In this document: positions 27,015-36,237 of the stretch, piece after piece
Layout: each line of letters begins with the position of its first letter
Position numbering within the stretch: position 1 is the stretch's first letter
DNA from: Pseudomonas sp. NC02
GTDB taxonomy: Bacteria > Pseudomonadota > Gammaproteobacteria > Pseudomonadales > Pseudomonadaceae
Length of the DNA stretch: 64,000 bases
Assembly: GCF_002874965.1 (NCBI RefSeq)
Contig: NZ_CP025624.1
Location: 1,612,001-1,676,000 of the forward strand
Direction of reading: 5' to 3'
Position numbers and translations under genes: made by a program
Notes under the pieces: model-generated
Told to the model about the DNA's origin: nothing
Seen by the model: only the letters and a program-made list of their open reading frames with translations
Databases searched by the model: none

Positions 27015-27929
27015 ATGCGGATGCATTCATGGTTGTGGGCGCTGCTGTTGTGCGCCGTCAGTGTTCAGGTCCAGGCGTTTTCCACGCCCCAGCCAGGCGA
27101 GGTGATCGATGTGGCGCTGGAGCAGCTCCACCCTACCCAGGCCGTCATCGGTTTTGATCAGATACATTACAAGCTGGGGGTATTTGCCGAGTCGCCCAAA
27201 AAAGTGTTCGACGAATACTGTGAAACCAACGGCCAGGGCGGTGTCGACAAGGTGCCTGAAGATGCCGATCTGCATAAGCCGGGCAGCTTCACCTGCAAAG
27301 ACCCGGTAGGCGCCCACCCGGCGGACATGAAAACCGTGGTGGTCGGCCCCGCTGGCCAGTTGTACCTCACTGACGGCCACCACTCGTTCAGTACCTTGTG
27401 GGAGCAGCCAGGTGCCGGCGCCAAACTGAAGATGTGGGTGCGGGTCACCGATAACTTCAGCGACAGTCCCGACCTGGTGACTTTCTGGAAACGTATGGAG
27501 CAGGGCCGCAAGGTCTGGCTCAAGGACGGCCAGGGCAAGACCATCACGCCTGAGCAAATTCCGACACACCTGGGCTTCAAGGACCTCGGCGACGATATGT
27601 TCCGCAGCCTGGTTTACTTCTCCCGCAAGGCGTCCTACGGCAAGCCGACCTCTGGTGAGGTGGTGCCGGAATTCCTGGAGTTTTACTGGGGAGGGTGGTT
27701 GCGCACGCAGATTGACCTCGGCGCGTTCATCCTGAACAAGCAAGGCGGGTATGAAAAGGCAATCGAGGCGGTAGCCAAGCGCATGGTCAGCCTGGCGCCC
27801 GAGGCACCGGTAGGAGACAGCGGCTTCAGCGCCCGGCAGTTGGGCGGCTTCACGTCACTTGACCGCAAAGAACTGAACGATACGTTCAAGAAGAAAGTGC
27901 CCTACGTTATCGACAGTAGAAGTAACTAA
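27015..27929 (+). CDS. Exported ParB/Srx-fold domain protein
   Basis: A 304-residue protein with a signal peptide (MRMHSWLWALLLCAVSVQVQA). The region VVVGPAGQLYLTDGHHSFSTLWE resembles the ParB/sulfiredoxin nucleotide-binding core, with DGHH where ParB has GERR and sulfiredoxin has GGCHR. The N-terminal cue, VIDVALEQLHPTQAVIGFDQIHYK, is also ParB/Srx-like. A cytoplasmic DNA-partition role is excluded by the signal peptide; the function is unknown. The Shine-Dalgarno AAGGAG is well spaced. Confidence 0.85.
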   Translation: MRMHSWLWALLLCAVSVQVQAFSTPQPGEVIDVALEQLHPTQAVIGFDQIHYKLGVFAESPKKVFDEYCETNGQGGVDKVPEDADLHKPGSFTCKDPVGAHPADMKTVVVGPAGQLYLTDGHHSFSTLWEQPGAGAKLKMWVRVTDNFSDSPDLVTFWKRMEQGRKVWLKDGQGKTITPEQIPTHLGFKDLGDDMFRSLVYFSRKASYGKPTSGEVVPEFLEFYWGGWLRTQIDLGAFILNKQGGYEKAIEAVAKRMVSLAPEAPVGDSGFSARQLGGFTSLDRKELNDTFKKKVPYVIDSRSN

Positions 27930-28502
27930 GTGACGAACCGGCAGGGGCGGCCTTGTGCTGTTTCTGTCGGGCGTATAACGGCTGAATATACAGTAAAGAT
28001 CCGGCAGATATCGATTTAAATGCCGTGGGGCATTTAATTGGCTTCAGGGTGATAAAGTGTTGGACTAACTTTGCCAGTTTGTTTAATGTGGCGCCTCTTG
28101 GCCTACTGCCGTTAGTGTGTTCTGTGGTGGCGTCAGGTAGTCAATACGTCAGGTCTTTCCTGGCGACTGTCAGTTTCCCGCAAGCCGGGCTTTCCTTTCA
28201 CGATATCAACCCCCATGGTTGACGTTGTGGCGTTTCAAATCAGAAGCGCTCATCCAGAGCGTACTGCTTCCAATAACCGAAGTCGGGTGGTTGAAGTGTC
28301 TGATGATCGTCGTGCAAATAATAAAAAATCGACGCGTTACCCTGTTGTTATAACTTGATGATTCGGGATAAGTGTCCTGTGCAAGTTATAAGTTTATGGT
28401 GCCCGTTAATAAACTTCTGATGTTCATCTCACTGACATTCACACTGCGTGAATGCAACGGCCTGCTTCAATTGAATACATGCAATTTTTTGTAGAGGCTG
28501 TT
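27930..28502. other. 573-bp AT-richer gap with two inverted repeats
   Basis: No gene is supported here. A 9-bp perfect hairpin TTAAATGCC/GGCATTTAA (28016-28037, loop GTGG) could be a terminator for the upstream gene. A 10-bp perfect inverted repeat TTATAACTTG (28348-28357) and CAAGTTATAA (28382-28391) lies 111 bp before rarD and looks like an operator or leader structure. A 65-codon open frame at 28025-28222 has no ribosome-binding site. Confidence 0.55.
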
Positions 28503-29387
28503 GTGTCTAAAGGCGTTGTTCTGGCGGTTTCCGCTTCCTTCCTGTTTGGTGTGCTGTATTTCTTTACCTCCCTTCTTGAACCCTTGAATGGCCAGCAGAT
28601 ATTTGGCTGGCGAATGCTCATCTCCTTGCCCTTCATGACGTTGCTGCTGTGCCTGTCCGGGGATTGGAAGTGGGTGCCGTTGATCTACAAGCGTCTGCGG
28701 GAGAAACCCGCGTTGCTGCCCTGTGTCGTGCTCACCAGTGCCCTGGTGGGTGTGCAGTTGTGGATCTTCATGTGGGCGCCCCTCAATGGCCACGGCCTGG
28801 ATGTGTCGCTGGGCTATTTCCTGTTACCGCTGACCATGGTCATCACCGGGCGCATCGTTTACGGCGAACGCCTTTCCCATCTGCAAAAAATTGCCGCAGC
28901 GCTGGCGGCGGTGGGCGTGGCCAACGAGCTGTATCGCACGGGCGGGTTCTCCTGGACCACCCTGGTGGTGTGCGTCGGTTATCCGCTGTATTTCGTGCTG
29001 CGCAGGCGTTGTGGCACCGACAACCTCGGCGGGCTGTGGCTGGACATGATGCTGATGATTCCGGTCGCGCTGTGGTTCGTCCTCGGTAGTGAGCCCATCA
29101 ACGAGACCCTGGCGCAGCGCCCGGCGCTCTATTGGCTGGTGCCACTCATGGGGTTGGTCAGCGCGGCGGCGGGTTATTCCTACATCCTGGCCAGCCGGCT
29201 GTTGCCGTTCAGCCTGTTCGGTTTGCTCAGTTACGCGGAACCGGTGCTGCTGGTGGCCGTGTCTCTGATGCTGGGAGACGCTCTCAAACCGGGCCAATGG
29301 ATGACCTACCTGCCGATCTGGCTGGCCGTGGTGGTGTTGGTGCTGGAAGGCTTGAGGCATTTGAATCGACTGCGCCGGTCGATCTGA
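28503..29387 (+). CDS. rarD: EamA-family transporter RarD
   Basis: A 294-residue ten-helix EamA permease. The N-terminus MSKGVVLAVSASFLFGVLYF and IFGWRML, then VQLWIFMWAPLNGHGLDVSLGYFLLPL and SYILASRLLPFSLFGLLSYAEP, match the RarD branch (chloramphenicol-sensitivity protein). It starts with GTG at 28503 behind TAGAGG; earlier in-frame starts at 28452 and 28479 are less likely. The transported substrate is unknown. Confidence 0.9.
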   Translation: MSKGVVLAVSASFLFGVLYFFTSLLEPLNGQQIFGWRMLISLPFMTLLLCLSGDWKWVPLIYKRLREKPALLPCVVLTSALVGVQLWIFMWAPLNGHGLDVSLGYFLLPLTMVITGRIVYGERLSHLQKIAAALAAVGVANELYRTGGFSWTTLVVCVGYPLYFVLRRRCGTDNLGGLWLDMMLMIPVALWFVLGSEPINETLAQRPALYWLVPLMGLVSAAAGYSYILASRLLPFSLFGLLSYAEPVLLVAVSLMLGDALKPGQWMTYLPIWLAVVVLVLEGLRHLNRLRRSI

Positions 29388-29421
29388 CCTACGACCCGCG
29401 CAGTGAATTCAGGCGGCTGTT

Positions 29422-30108
29422 TCAGCCCTTGAGTTTCTCGGCAATCCAGATGGTATGCCGCGTGCCCTTGTTGCCATGGGCAAACACTTGCACTTCCTCG
29501 GCCTTGAAGCCGGCCTTGCGCAGTTTGTCGCTGAACTGCTTGTCGGCGCTGGCCGACCATACCGCCAGCACGCCCTTGGGCCGTAGCGCCTTGGCGCAGG
29601 CGCTTAGGCCACCGGCGGAATACAGCCAGCTGTTGGCTTTTTGCGTCAGGCCTTCGGGGCCGTTGTCGACGTCCAGCATGATTGCGTCAAACCCCTGGGG
29701 CTCGGCCTGCAGCACCTTGGCCACGTCTTCCAGACGGATCACGGTGCGCGGGTCCAGCAGCGGGCGGCCGGACTTTTCCCCCAGAGGGCCGCGATTCCAC
29801 TCGACCACGCCGGGCACCAGCTCGGCAACCACCACTTCGGCAGTCTTGCCCAAATGCTTGAGCGCTGCCGCCAGGGTAAAACCCATGCCCAGGCCGCCAA
29901 TCAACACCCTGGAGCCGGGCCGACCGGCGACTTTGCGGCACGGAATATCCGCCAGCGCATCCTCGGAACCGTGCATGCGCGTGTTCATCAACTGGCCACC
30001 GTCACCGCCCTGAATCTTGATGACAAAATCCTCACCGTACTCGAACAGGCACAAGGCACCGCCGTTGTCGGGGATCGGGGTGGTGTCCAGCAGAACGAAA
30101 CGTTTCAT
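29422..30108 (-). CDS. Spermidine synthase-like SAM/dcSAM-binding protein
   Basis: A 228-residue Rossmann protein with VLIGGLGMGFTLAAALKHL (cofactor loop), VVVAELVPGVVEWN (acidic strand end) and FDAIMLDVDNGPEGL, like the catalytic domain of polyamine synthases. It lacks the N-terminal tetramerisation hairpin of true SpeE, and its family members are usually annotated only as spermidine synthase-like. Activity is unproven. Confidence 0.82.
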   Translation of the reverse strand: MKRFVLLDTTPIPDNGGALCLFEYGEDFVIKIQGGDGGQLMNTRMHGSEDALADIPCRKVAGRPGSRVLIGGLGMGFTLAAALKHLGKTAEVVVAELVPGVVEWNRGPLGEKSGRPLLDPRTVIRLEDVAKVLQAEPQGFDAIMLDVDNGPEGLTQKANSWLYSAGGLSACAKALRPKGVLAVWSASADKQFSDKLRKAGFKAEEVQVFAHGNKGTRHTIWIAEKLKG

Positions 30109-30186
30109 GGAAATCTCATTGGGAAGGGCATTCTTGCGCGGTTGGGAGTAGCCTTACGACTTTACGGTCAGGCCATGGAGCCATCG

Positions 30187-30474
30187 ATGAAGTGCAGCAT
30201 TCTAACGGTCATTGTGTGGAGCGCGCTCGCCCTTGGCGGTGTGGCCCAGGCTCAGGAGTCGCAAACCGTGCCGATTACCCCCGCGCCTACGGCGGGTTCA
30301 CCGGGTACTGCAACGCCCACGCCTTATCCGCAAGTCACGCCACCGGCAACGCCAAAGGCGGCCGGCAGCGGTGAGCCATTGTTGGCGCCGATCGTGCTGC
30401 CCGCGCCGCCGAAGGACCAGACGATCCCCGGCTTGCAGCAAAACGACATCAAGCCCAAGACCCCGGGCGGCTAA
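30187..30474 (+). CDS. Small exported proline-rich protein
   Basis: A 95-residue protein: signal peptide MKCSILTVIVWSALALGGVAQAQ, then a low-complexity Pro/Thr/Ala tail (TPYPQVTPPATPKAA, PIVLPAPPKDQTIPG) with no globular domain. GGAG sits 7 bases before the ATG. It ends with a 4-base overlap with the convergent cNMP gene. The function is unknown. Confidence 0.65.
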   Translation: MKCSILTVIVWSALALGGVAQAQESQTVPITPAPTAGSPGTATPTPYPQVTPPATPKAAGSGEPLLAPIVLPAPPKDQTIPGLQQNDIKPKTPGG

Positions 30475-30944
30475 AACTGCTGGGACAGCAATTGCCCGTC
30501 CGCCATGCGCAGGCGCCTGGACAGGGCGATAGCAATCGCACGAATGATCTTGGCCGCGATTTTCGGTGCATCGTTGAGCATCTTTTCCAGGGAATCCTTG
30601 CCCAGGTTCAATAGCACGCAATCGCTGGCCGCCACACAGCTGGCGGAGCGGCGCTCGCCGTCCAGCACAGCCATCTCGCCAAAGGTCCGTCCGCTGCGCA
30701 AGGTGGCGATAGTCAGGCGCTGGCCTGCATGGTTGGTCTTCTGCACCGCCACCTGGCCTGAGTGAATGATGCACATGAAGGTGCCCGCGTCGCCCTCGAG
30801 GAAAATCACCTCATCGCGGGCGATGCTGCTGATGTTGAAATAGCCCGCCGCTACGTGGAAGTCTTCCGGCAGCAACGGGTCGAACAGGCCGCAATCCATC
30901 AGCATGTCGCGGATTTCGTTATTGAGTAAGGTCGGTTCTGGCAT
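30471..30944 (-). CDS. Cyclic-nucleotide-binding domain protein without DNA-binding domain
   Basis: A 157-residue protein. The single CRP-like beta-barrel is clear: EVIFLEGDAGTFMCIIHSGQVAVQ, TFGEMAVLDGERRSASCVAASDC (phosphate-binding cassette, with RRSAS). A helix follows, but no helix-turn-helix. It may regulate a partner or bind c-di-GMP/cAMP; the ligand is not determinable. The ATG at 30944 (MPEPTLLNNEIRD) is preferred to an upstream one. Confidence 0.88.
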   Translation of the reverse strand: MPEPTLLNNEIRDMLMDCGLFDPLLPEDFHVAAGYFNISSIARDEVIFLEGDAGTFMCIIHSGQVAVQKTNHAGQRLTIATLRSGRTFGEMAVLDGERRSASCVAASDCVLLNLGKDSLEKMLNDAPKIAAKIIRAIAIALSRRLRMADGQLLSQQF

Positions 30945-31026
30945 GAGGCTTACAGTCTTTGTCCATAAATCGTGCAGGGCGCGCCCGGCGGTCAAGTGTT
31001 CAGACCGGCCCGCCAGGCGGAGTTCC

Positions 31027-33081
31027 TTAAATCAGCCCCAGCGCCTTGAAAACAAATGCATATTCGAGTGCTACGTCACGTAATCCCTGGTAACGACCAC
31101 TCATGCCGCCGTGGCCGGCGCCCAGCTCGGTCTTGAGCAGCAACAGGTTGTCGTCGGTCCTGGTGTCGCGCAGCTTGGCCACCCACTTCGCCGCTTCCCA
31201 ATACTGCACGCGGCTGTCGTTGTAGCCGGCGATCACCAGCGTGGCCGGATAGGCCTGGGCGCTGACGTTTTCGTACGGTGCGTACGCCTTGATCCGCTCA
31301 TACACCTCGGGCTCCTGCGGGTTGCCCCATTCGTCGTACTCGGTGATGGTCAGCGGCAACTCGGGGTCGAGCATGGTGTTGAGCACATCGACGAACGGCA
31401 CTTCGGCAATCGCCGCCTGGAACAGCTCCGGGCGTTGATTGAGCACCGCGCCGATCAACAGGCCACCGGCGCTGCCGCCGCTGATGGCCAGTTGCTTGGA
31501 GGTGGTCAGGCCCTGGGCGATCAAGTGTTCGGCGCACGCGATAAAGTCGCTGAAGGTGTTTTGCTTGTGCTCCTGCTTGCCGCCGCGATACCAGGCCTCA
31601 CCCAGTTCGCCGCCGCCGCGTACATGGGCAATGGCGAAGGCCACGCCACGGTCCAGCAGGCTCAGGCGGGCGTGGGAGAACCACGGGTCGAGGCTGTGGC
31701 CGTAGGCGCCGTAGCCGTACAGATACAGGGGCGTCGGCTTACCCAACTGGTCGCGTCGGACGACAAGACTGATCGGCACCTGAGTGCCATCGGCCGACGT
31801 TGCCCACAGGCGTTGGCTGACGTAGTCGTCGGCGTTGAACACGCCCAGCACCGGGGTTTCCTTGAGCACTTGTTGTGCGCCGCCGGCCAGTTCCAGCTGA
31901 CGAACCTGGGCCGGGCGGTTCAGCGCCTCATAGCGCAGGCGGATCTTGTCGCTGGCAAATTCCAGGCTGTTTTGCACATAGAGGCTGTAGGCCGCGTCCG
32001 GTAACTCCACGCGATAAGCGGCTTGCCCCTGTGGGTGCACTTCGATGATCGGCAGGCCGCCGATCCGCAGGCTCAGGGTCATGGCCCGGGCATTGAGGCT
32101 TACGCCATCGAGCATTACCGCGTCGTCGTGGGGGATCAGGTTCAGCCAGTCGTCCTGGGTCGGCACACTGCCGGTGTCGGCCGCCTGGAACAGCGCAAAG
32201 TTGATGCCGTCACGGTTGCTGCGGATAAACCAGGTCCACTGGTCGTCCAGCTTGCCGTGGTCGACGTCATATTCATGGCCTTCGACCCGTGGCGCCATGC
32301 AGGTAAACGCCTGCTGCGGCTTTTCGGCGTCCAGGGCCCAGATCTCGCTGGTGGTCTTGCTGCCCAGGGCCAGCAGCAACTGACGCTCGGAGCTGGAGCG
32401 GTAGCAGTGCAGGAAGAAACGTCCGTCAGGCTCGTGGAACACTTCTTCGGCGGCAGTGCCGTCCAGGCGATAGCGATACAGCTTGTGCGGGCGATGGGTG
32501 TCGTCCAGTTCGGTGAAGAACAGGGTCAGGCTGTCGTTGGCCCAGGTCATGCTGCCATCGCAGTCTTCAAACTCCAGTTCGCTGACCTTGCCGGTGGCCA
32601 ATTCCTTCACGTAGAGGGTGTAGATCTCTTCGCCGCTGGTATCCAGGCTGTAGGCCAGGCGCTGGTGGTCCGGGCTGATGCTGAAGGCGCCGAGGGAGAA
32701 AAAGCCGCCATTGGCCAGTACGTTCGGATCCAGCAGCAGCTCTTCCGCGCTTTCGTCGACCTGTTGGCTGTCGTCCGCCGGGCGCGGGCAGCGGTAGTGG
32801 CGGGCGTATTCGTCGCCGGCGGTGGTGCGGGTGTAATACAGGTACGGGCCCCAGGGCGAGGGCAGGGACAGGTCGGTTTCGAGAATGCGGCCCTTGATCT
32901 CCTCGAACAGGGTCTCGCGCAGCGCCTGCTGGTCGGACAATTGTGCTTCTTGCCAGGCATTTTCCGCCTTGAGGTAATCGAGCACCTCGGCGCTGTCACG
33001 CGCTTGCAGCCAGGCATACGGGTCGGTGCCTGGGGCCTTGCGGGCGATCGGGGCGGCAGTGATGTGGGTCGATGGGGGCAT
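31027..33081 (-). CDS. ptrB: Oligopeptidase B (S9 prolyl oligopeptidase family)
   Basis: A 684-residue cytosolic serine peptidase cleaving short peptides after Arg/Lys. The N-terminal seven-bladed propeller spans about residues 70-400. The alpha/beta-hydrolase domain holds the nucleophile Ser in SGGSAGGLLIG, Asp in IAGYNDSRVQYWE, and His in GAGHGGMSGRY, all typical of PtrB, as are PLYLYGYGAYGHS and AIAHVRGGGELGEAWY. The length matches the family. Confidence 0.95.
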   Translation of the reverse strand: MPPSTHITAAPIARKAPGTDPYAWLQARDSAEVLDYLKAENAWQEAQLSDQQALRETLFEEIKGRILETDLSLPSPWGPYLYYTRTTAGDEYARHYRCPRPADDSQQVDESAEELLLDPNVLANGGFFSLGAFSISPDHQRLAYSLDTSGEEIYTLYVKELATGKVSELEFEDCDGSMTWANDSLTLFFTELDDTHRPHKLYRYRLDGTAAEEVFHEPDGRFFLHCYRSSSERQLLLALGSKTTSEIWALDAEKPQQAFTCMAPRVEGHEYDVDHGKLDDQWTWFIRSNRDGINFALFQAADTGSVPTQDDWLNLIPHDDAVMLDGVSLNARAMTLSLRIGGLPIIEVHPQGQAAYRVELPDAAYSLYVQNSLEFASDKIRLRYEALNRPAQVRQLELAGGAQQVLKETPVLGVFNADDYVSQRLWATSADGTQVPISLVVRRDQLGKPTPLYLYGYGAYGHSLDPWFSHARLSLLDRGVAFAIAHVRGGGELGEAWYRGGKQEHKQNTFSDFIACAEHLIAQGLTTSKQLAISGGSAGGLLIGAVLNQRPELFQAAIAEVPFVDVLNTMLDPELPLTITEYDEWGNPQEPEVYERIKAYAPYENVSAQAYPATLVIAGYNDSRVQYWEAAKWVAKLRDTRTDDNLLLLKTELGAGHGGMSGRYQGLRDVALEYAFVFKALGLI

Positions 33082-33180
33082 GGATCACTCTCTGTCTGGC
33101 GGTTGGCCGACGGCATTGCAGCCTCGGCACTGAAAAGCCGTTATCATAGCGGCCTGTTTGCCTACCTTGCCATGGACACC

Positions 33181-33651
33181 ATGACCGAGAACGACTATCT
33201 GATCGCTTGGGGCCTCTACGCCTTCGCAGCCCTGGGTTGCCTGTTGGTGTGGTTTGCCATGACCCGCTGGATGTGGCGCTGGCTGCGCGAGCCGCTGCGG
33301 TTGCTGGTGGCGGTGCTGCTGTTCAGCCCGACCATCGTCGACCCGGTGAAGACCCAGTTCGCCCCGGCCGTGGCCATCACCGCCCTGGACCTGGTGCTCA
33401 AGGTCGGCAACAACGCCTGGCGGGCGATTTCCGATCTGTTCATGTATTGCATGATCGCGTTCGGCGTGTACCTGGTGTTCGTGCTGATCCGCTGGCCCAT
33501 CGAGCGTGCCGCCAGGGTTCGTCGTGAGCAGAAGGCCGCCGCTGCGGCAGCCGCTGCTGCCGAGCCGGAGGATGACGACGAACCCTTCGCCGATGGGCGT
33601 TACGGTCGCCCGGCACCTGTCAGCGGTATGCGGGTCGAACCGCGCCTTTAA
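33181..33651 (+). CDS. Conserved membrane protein
   Basis: A 156-residue protein starting MTENDYLIAWGLYAFAALGC. It has two or three hydrophobic helices (residues 7-30, 38-60 and 85-105), then a charged, alanine-repeat tail (EQKAAAAAAAAAEPEDDDEPF). An in-frame ATG at 33172 is an alternative start. It lies upstream of the amidotransferase gene with a 30-bp gap and is probably co-transcribed. I do not recognise a functional family. Confidence 0.8.
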   Translation: MTENDYLIAWGLYAFAALGCLLVWFAMTRWMWRWLREPLRLLVAVLLFSPTIVDPVKTQFAPAVAITALDLVLKVGNNAWRAISDLFMYCMIAFGVYLVFVLIRWPIERAARVRREQKAAAAAAAAAEPEDDDEPFADGRYGRPAPVSGMRVEPRL

Positions 33652-33681
33652 CGTTGTACGCCCTGTATCGAGAAGCCTGGC

Positions 33682-34458
33682 ATGTGTGAATTATTGGGCA
33701 TGAGTGCCAACGTACCGACCGATATCGTCTTCAGCTTCACCGGGCTGATGCAGCGCGGCGGACGTACCGGGCCCCACCGCGACGGTTGGGGCATCGCCTT
33801 CTACGAGGGCCGTGGCCTGCGGTTGTTCCAGGACCCGGCGGCCAGCAGCGAATCGGAAGTCGCGCTGCTGGTGCAGCGTTATCCCATCAAGAGTGAAGTG
33901 GTGATTGGCCATATCCGCCAGGCCAATGTGGGCAAGGTGTGCCTGTCCAATACCCATCCGTTCGTCCGTGAGCTGTGGGGCCGCAACTGGTGCTTTGCCC
34001 ATAACGGTCAACTGGCGGACTTCAACCCCCGCGCCACGTTCTACCGCCCGGTGGGCGATACCGATAGCGAAGCGGCGTTCTGCGATTTGCTCAACCGTAT
34101 CCGTGAAGCGTTCCCGGAACCGGTGGACATCGAACAGGTGCTGCCGGACCTGATCGCCGCCTGCAGCGAATACCGCAGCAAGGGCGTGTTCAACTGCCTG
34201 CTCAGCGACGGTGACTGGCTGTTCTGCTATTGCTCGACCAAACTGGCACAGATCACCCGGCGTGCGCCATTTGGCCCTGCACGGTTGAAAGATGTCGACG
34301 TGATCGTCGATTTTCAGGCCGAAACCACCCCCAATGACGTGGTGACGGTAATTGCCACCGAACCCCTGACCGAAAACGAGACCTGGACCCGCTACGAACC
34401 GGGCCAGTGGAGCCTGTGGCGACGCGGCGAATGTGTCAGCCAAGGTAAAACGGAATAA
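33682..34458 (+). CDS. Class II glutamine amidotransferase (YafJ-like)
   Basis: A 258-residue protein whose Met is followed directly by the nucleophile Cys2 ([14 protein letters not shown]). The N-terminal nucleophile glutaminase motifs [27 protein letters not shown] and CFAHNGQL are all present. There is no synthetase domain, as in YafJ/gamma-glutamyl hydrolase-like proteins. The partner substrate is unknown. Followed 11 bp later by the DUF2937 gene. Confidence 0.92.
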   Translation: MCELLGMSANVPTDIVFSFTGLMQRGGRTGPHRDGWGIAFYEGRGLRLFQDPAASSESEVALLVQRYPIKSEVVIGHIRQANVGKVCLSNTHPFVRELWGRNWCFAHNGQLADFNPRATFYRPVGDTDSEAAFCDLLNRIREAFPEPVDIEQVLPDLIAACSEYRSKGVFNCLLSDGDWLFCYCSTKLAQITRRAPFGPARLKDVDVIVDFQAETTPNDVVTVIATEPLTENETWTRYEPGQWSLWRRGECVSQGKTE

Positions 34459-34469
34459 GGACGTCGAAT

Positions 34470-35012
34470 ATGTTGCTCAGCTATTTGCGACTGGTGTTGT
34501 TTGCCGTGGGTCTGTTGGTCGGTGTGCAGGTGCCGGGGTTTATCAGCGACTACGCCAAGCGCGTCGAAGCCCACTTGATCGAAGCCCAGACCGGCTTGCG
34601 CGGCTTCGATGCCACGGCGCAACAGTTCTTCAACGGTGACTTGCAGGCGCTGGTGGCCCATTACCGTGCCAGTGACGACCCGGTGTTTCGCAGCGATGCC
34701 AACAGCCTGGGCACCTTGCTCGACCGCCAGGTAGCGCTGGATAAGCAGTTCCAGGCGATGCAGGGCCCGTGGTACATCCGCGCGCTGCAAGTGGCGGTGG
34801 CCGCCGACCCGGCGATTCGCCAGGAAACCTGGAACGGCTACAGCTACATGCTGTTGCTGACCCCGGAAGCCATGGGCTGGGGCCTGGGCGGGGCGATGTT
34901 GTTGTCGTTCGGCATCGAGTGCCTGTTCCGCCTGATCGACTGGGTGGTGTTGGGCGGCAAGCGCCTGCGCCAGAGCCGACCGATTGAAGAGCGGGACCTC
35001 AAGGGGCTTTAA
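34470..35012 (+). CDS. DUF2937 family membrane protein
   Basis: A 180-residue protein with an N-terminal helix (LLSYLRLVLFAVGLLVGVQVPG), a soluble segment (FDATAQQFFNGDLQALVAHYRAS) and a C-terminal helix (GLGGAMLLSFGIECLFRLIDW), the layout of DUF2937. Function unknown. It is the last gene of the run from 33181; a REPIN follows. Confidence 0.85.
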   Translation: MLLSYLRLVLFAVGLLVGVQVPGFISDYAKRVEAHLIEAQTGLRGFDATAQQFFNGDLQALVAHYRASDDPVFRSDANSLGTLLDRQVALDKQFQAMQGPWYIRALQVAVAADPAIRQETWNGYSYMLLLTPEAMGWGLGGAMLLSFGIECLFRLIDWVVLGGKRLRQSRPIEERDLKGL

Positions 35013-35030
35013 AGGCTGACGCGGTCAAAT

Positions 35031-35119
35031 TGTGGGAGCGGGCTTGCTCGCGAATGCGGTGCGTCAGTGACATATGGGGTGGCTGGCACACCGCATTCGC
35101 GCGCAAGCCCGCTCCCACA
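35031..35119. repeat. REPIN, copy 4
   Basis: The arms 35031-35061 and 35089-35119 are 31 bp with one mismatch (GCGCGCAAG against GCGAGCAAG) and share the GTGGGAGCGGGCTTGCTCGC core. Between convergent genes. Confidence 0.93.
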
Positions 35120-35122
35120 GTT

Positions 35123-36061
35123 TTAAATCGGTTCCTTCAGTGGCATGGGGTTGCTCAACACCATCAAGTCCTCGCCCACCTTCTGCGCGTACTGCTGCAC
35201 CACGCTCTGGCACAGCGCCACAATCTCCTCCACCAACTCCACGCCCACTCGCCACGACACCACCACCTGCAGGTTCGGCGGCCGTTGTTCCATGGGCAGC
35301 ATGGTCAATTCACCTCGTGCCAGCTCTTCACTGACCAATACGGGCGGGAACGCACCAATCCCGAACCCGTCCCGCAGCAGGCGGGTGATCGCTGACACCG
35401 AGTTCACACAGTTCATCCGTGGGGCGGATACGCCGTTAGCCTGCATCAGGCTGAGCACGTCCTGGTGCGGACAGGAGTTTTTCGAGTAGGTGATGATGCG
35501 CTCCTGGGCCAGTTCGGCGAGGGACGCGTAGTCGCGGTTGTAGATCGAGTGGCTGGCGACGATCCAGCCCATGGGGTGGCTGGCCAGTTCCAGGCTGCGC
35601 AAGGTTTCCTGGCGCAGCAGGTCGGTTTGCAGGATCAGGTCGAGAAAGCCTTTTTGCAACTGATCGCTGAGGTTCAGCGCGGTATCGGCGACCAACTCGA
35701 TTTCTACCCGCGGAAAGTTGTCCGTCAGTTCTGCCACCAGCGCGCTCAGCCAGGTGTGAATCACCGTGTCCATCACTCCGATGCGGATACGCCCGACCTT
35801 GCTGCTGGTGGTTTCCAGGGACTGCTTGAGCCCTTGCATGGTCGCCATCATCTGCTCGGCATAATCGAGCACCTTCAAGCCTTCCGGCGTCAGGCTCACA
35901 CCTCGGGAATCGCGCAGGAACAGCTTCACCCCCAACTCGCCTTCCAGCACGGCGATGCGGCTGGAGATCGAGGCCTGGGTGGTGAACAGCTTCTCTGCCG
36001 TGAGGCGAAAGCTCTTGAGCTTGGCCACCCAGACGAAGGTTTCGAGGAACTTCAAATTCAT
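35123..36061 (-). CDS. LysR-family regulator divergent from pxpABC
   Basis: A 312-residue LysR protein, [20 protein letters not shown], with helix-turn-helix [20 protein letters not shown] and a C-terminal effector domain ([16 protein letters not shown]). It is divergent from the 5-oxoprolinase genes with a 176-bp gap, so control of pxpABC is the natural inference. The start at 36061 is family-consistent; the frame extends to 36205 but would then cover most of the promoter region. Confidence 0.92.
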   Translation of the reverse strand: MNLKFLETFVWVAKLKSFRLTAEKLFTTQASISSRIAVLEGELGVKLFLRDSRGVSLTPEGLKVLDYAEQMMATMQGLKQSLETTSSKVGRIRIGVMDTVIHTWLSALVAELTDNFPRVEIELVADTALNLSDQLQKGFLDLILQTDLLRQETLRSLELASHPMGWIVASHSIYNRDYASLAELAQERIITYSKNSCPHQDVLSLMQANGVSAPRMNCVNSVSAITRLLRDGFGIGAFPPVLVSEELARGELTMLPMEQRPPNLQVVVSWRVGVELVEEIVALCQSVVQQYAQKVGEDLMVLSNPMPLKEPI

Positions 36062-36237
36062 GGGATCAACTTTTCTTATGCATGGATTGTTTTTTATTAG
36101 TTGGACGCAGCGTGCCGCAACCGCCAAAAATCGAGCTGTCTCACGATAAGCGTCGTTGGGGCTCGGGACAACATCGTTGCGAGATCTTGGTAAAAGATCC
36201 CACACTACAAAAAAATAAAGCCTACAGGAGCCCTACC
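36062..36237. promoter_or_regulatory. LysR-pxpA intergenic control region
   Basis: This 176-bp divergent gap is AT-rich near the LysR start (attgttttttattag) and ends with CAGGAG, the pxpA ribosome-binding site. No clear dyad was picked out by eye. Confidence 0.3.

Noticed and set aside
28025..28222. A 65-codon frame between the ParB/Srx-fold gene and rarD.
   Set aside because: No ribosome-binding site, and it overlaps a hairpin.
29641..30186. Upstream extension of the small proline-rich protein.
   Set aside because: Antisense to the spermidine synthase-like gene. A signal peptide begins at 30187 with its own ribosome-binding site.
32023..33180. Upstream extension of the small membrane protein gene.
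   Set aside because: Antisense to ptrB. The real protein begins with the membrane helix at 33181.
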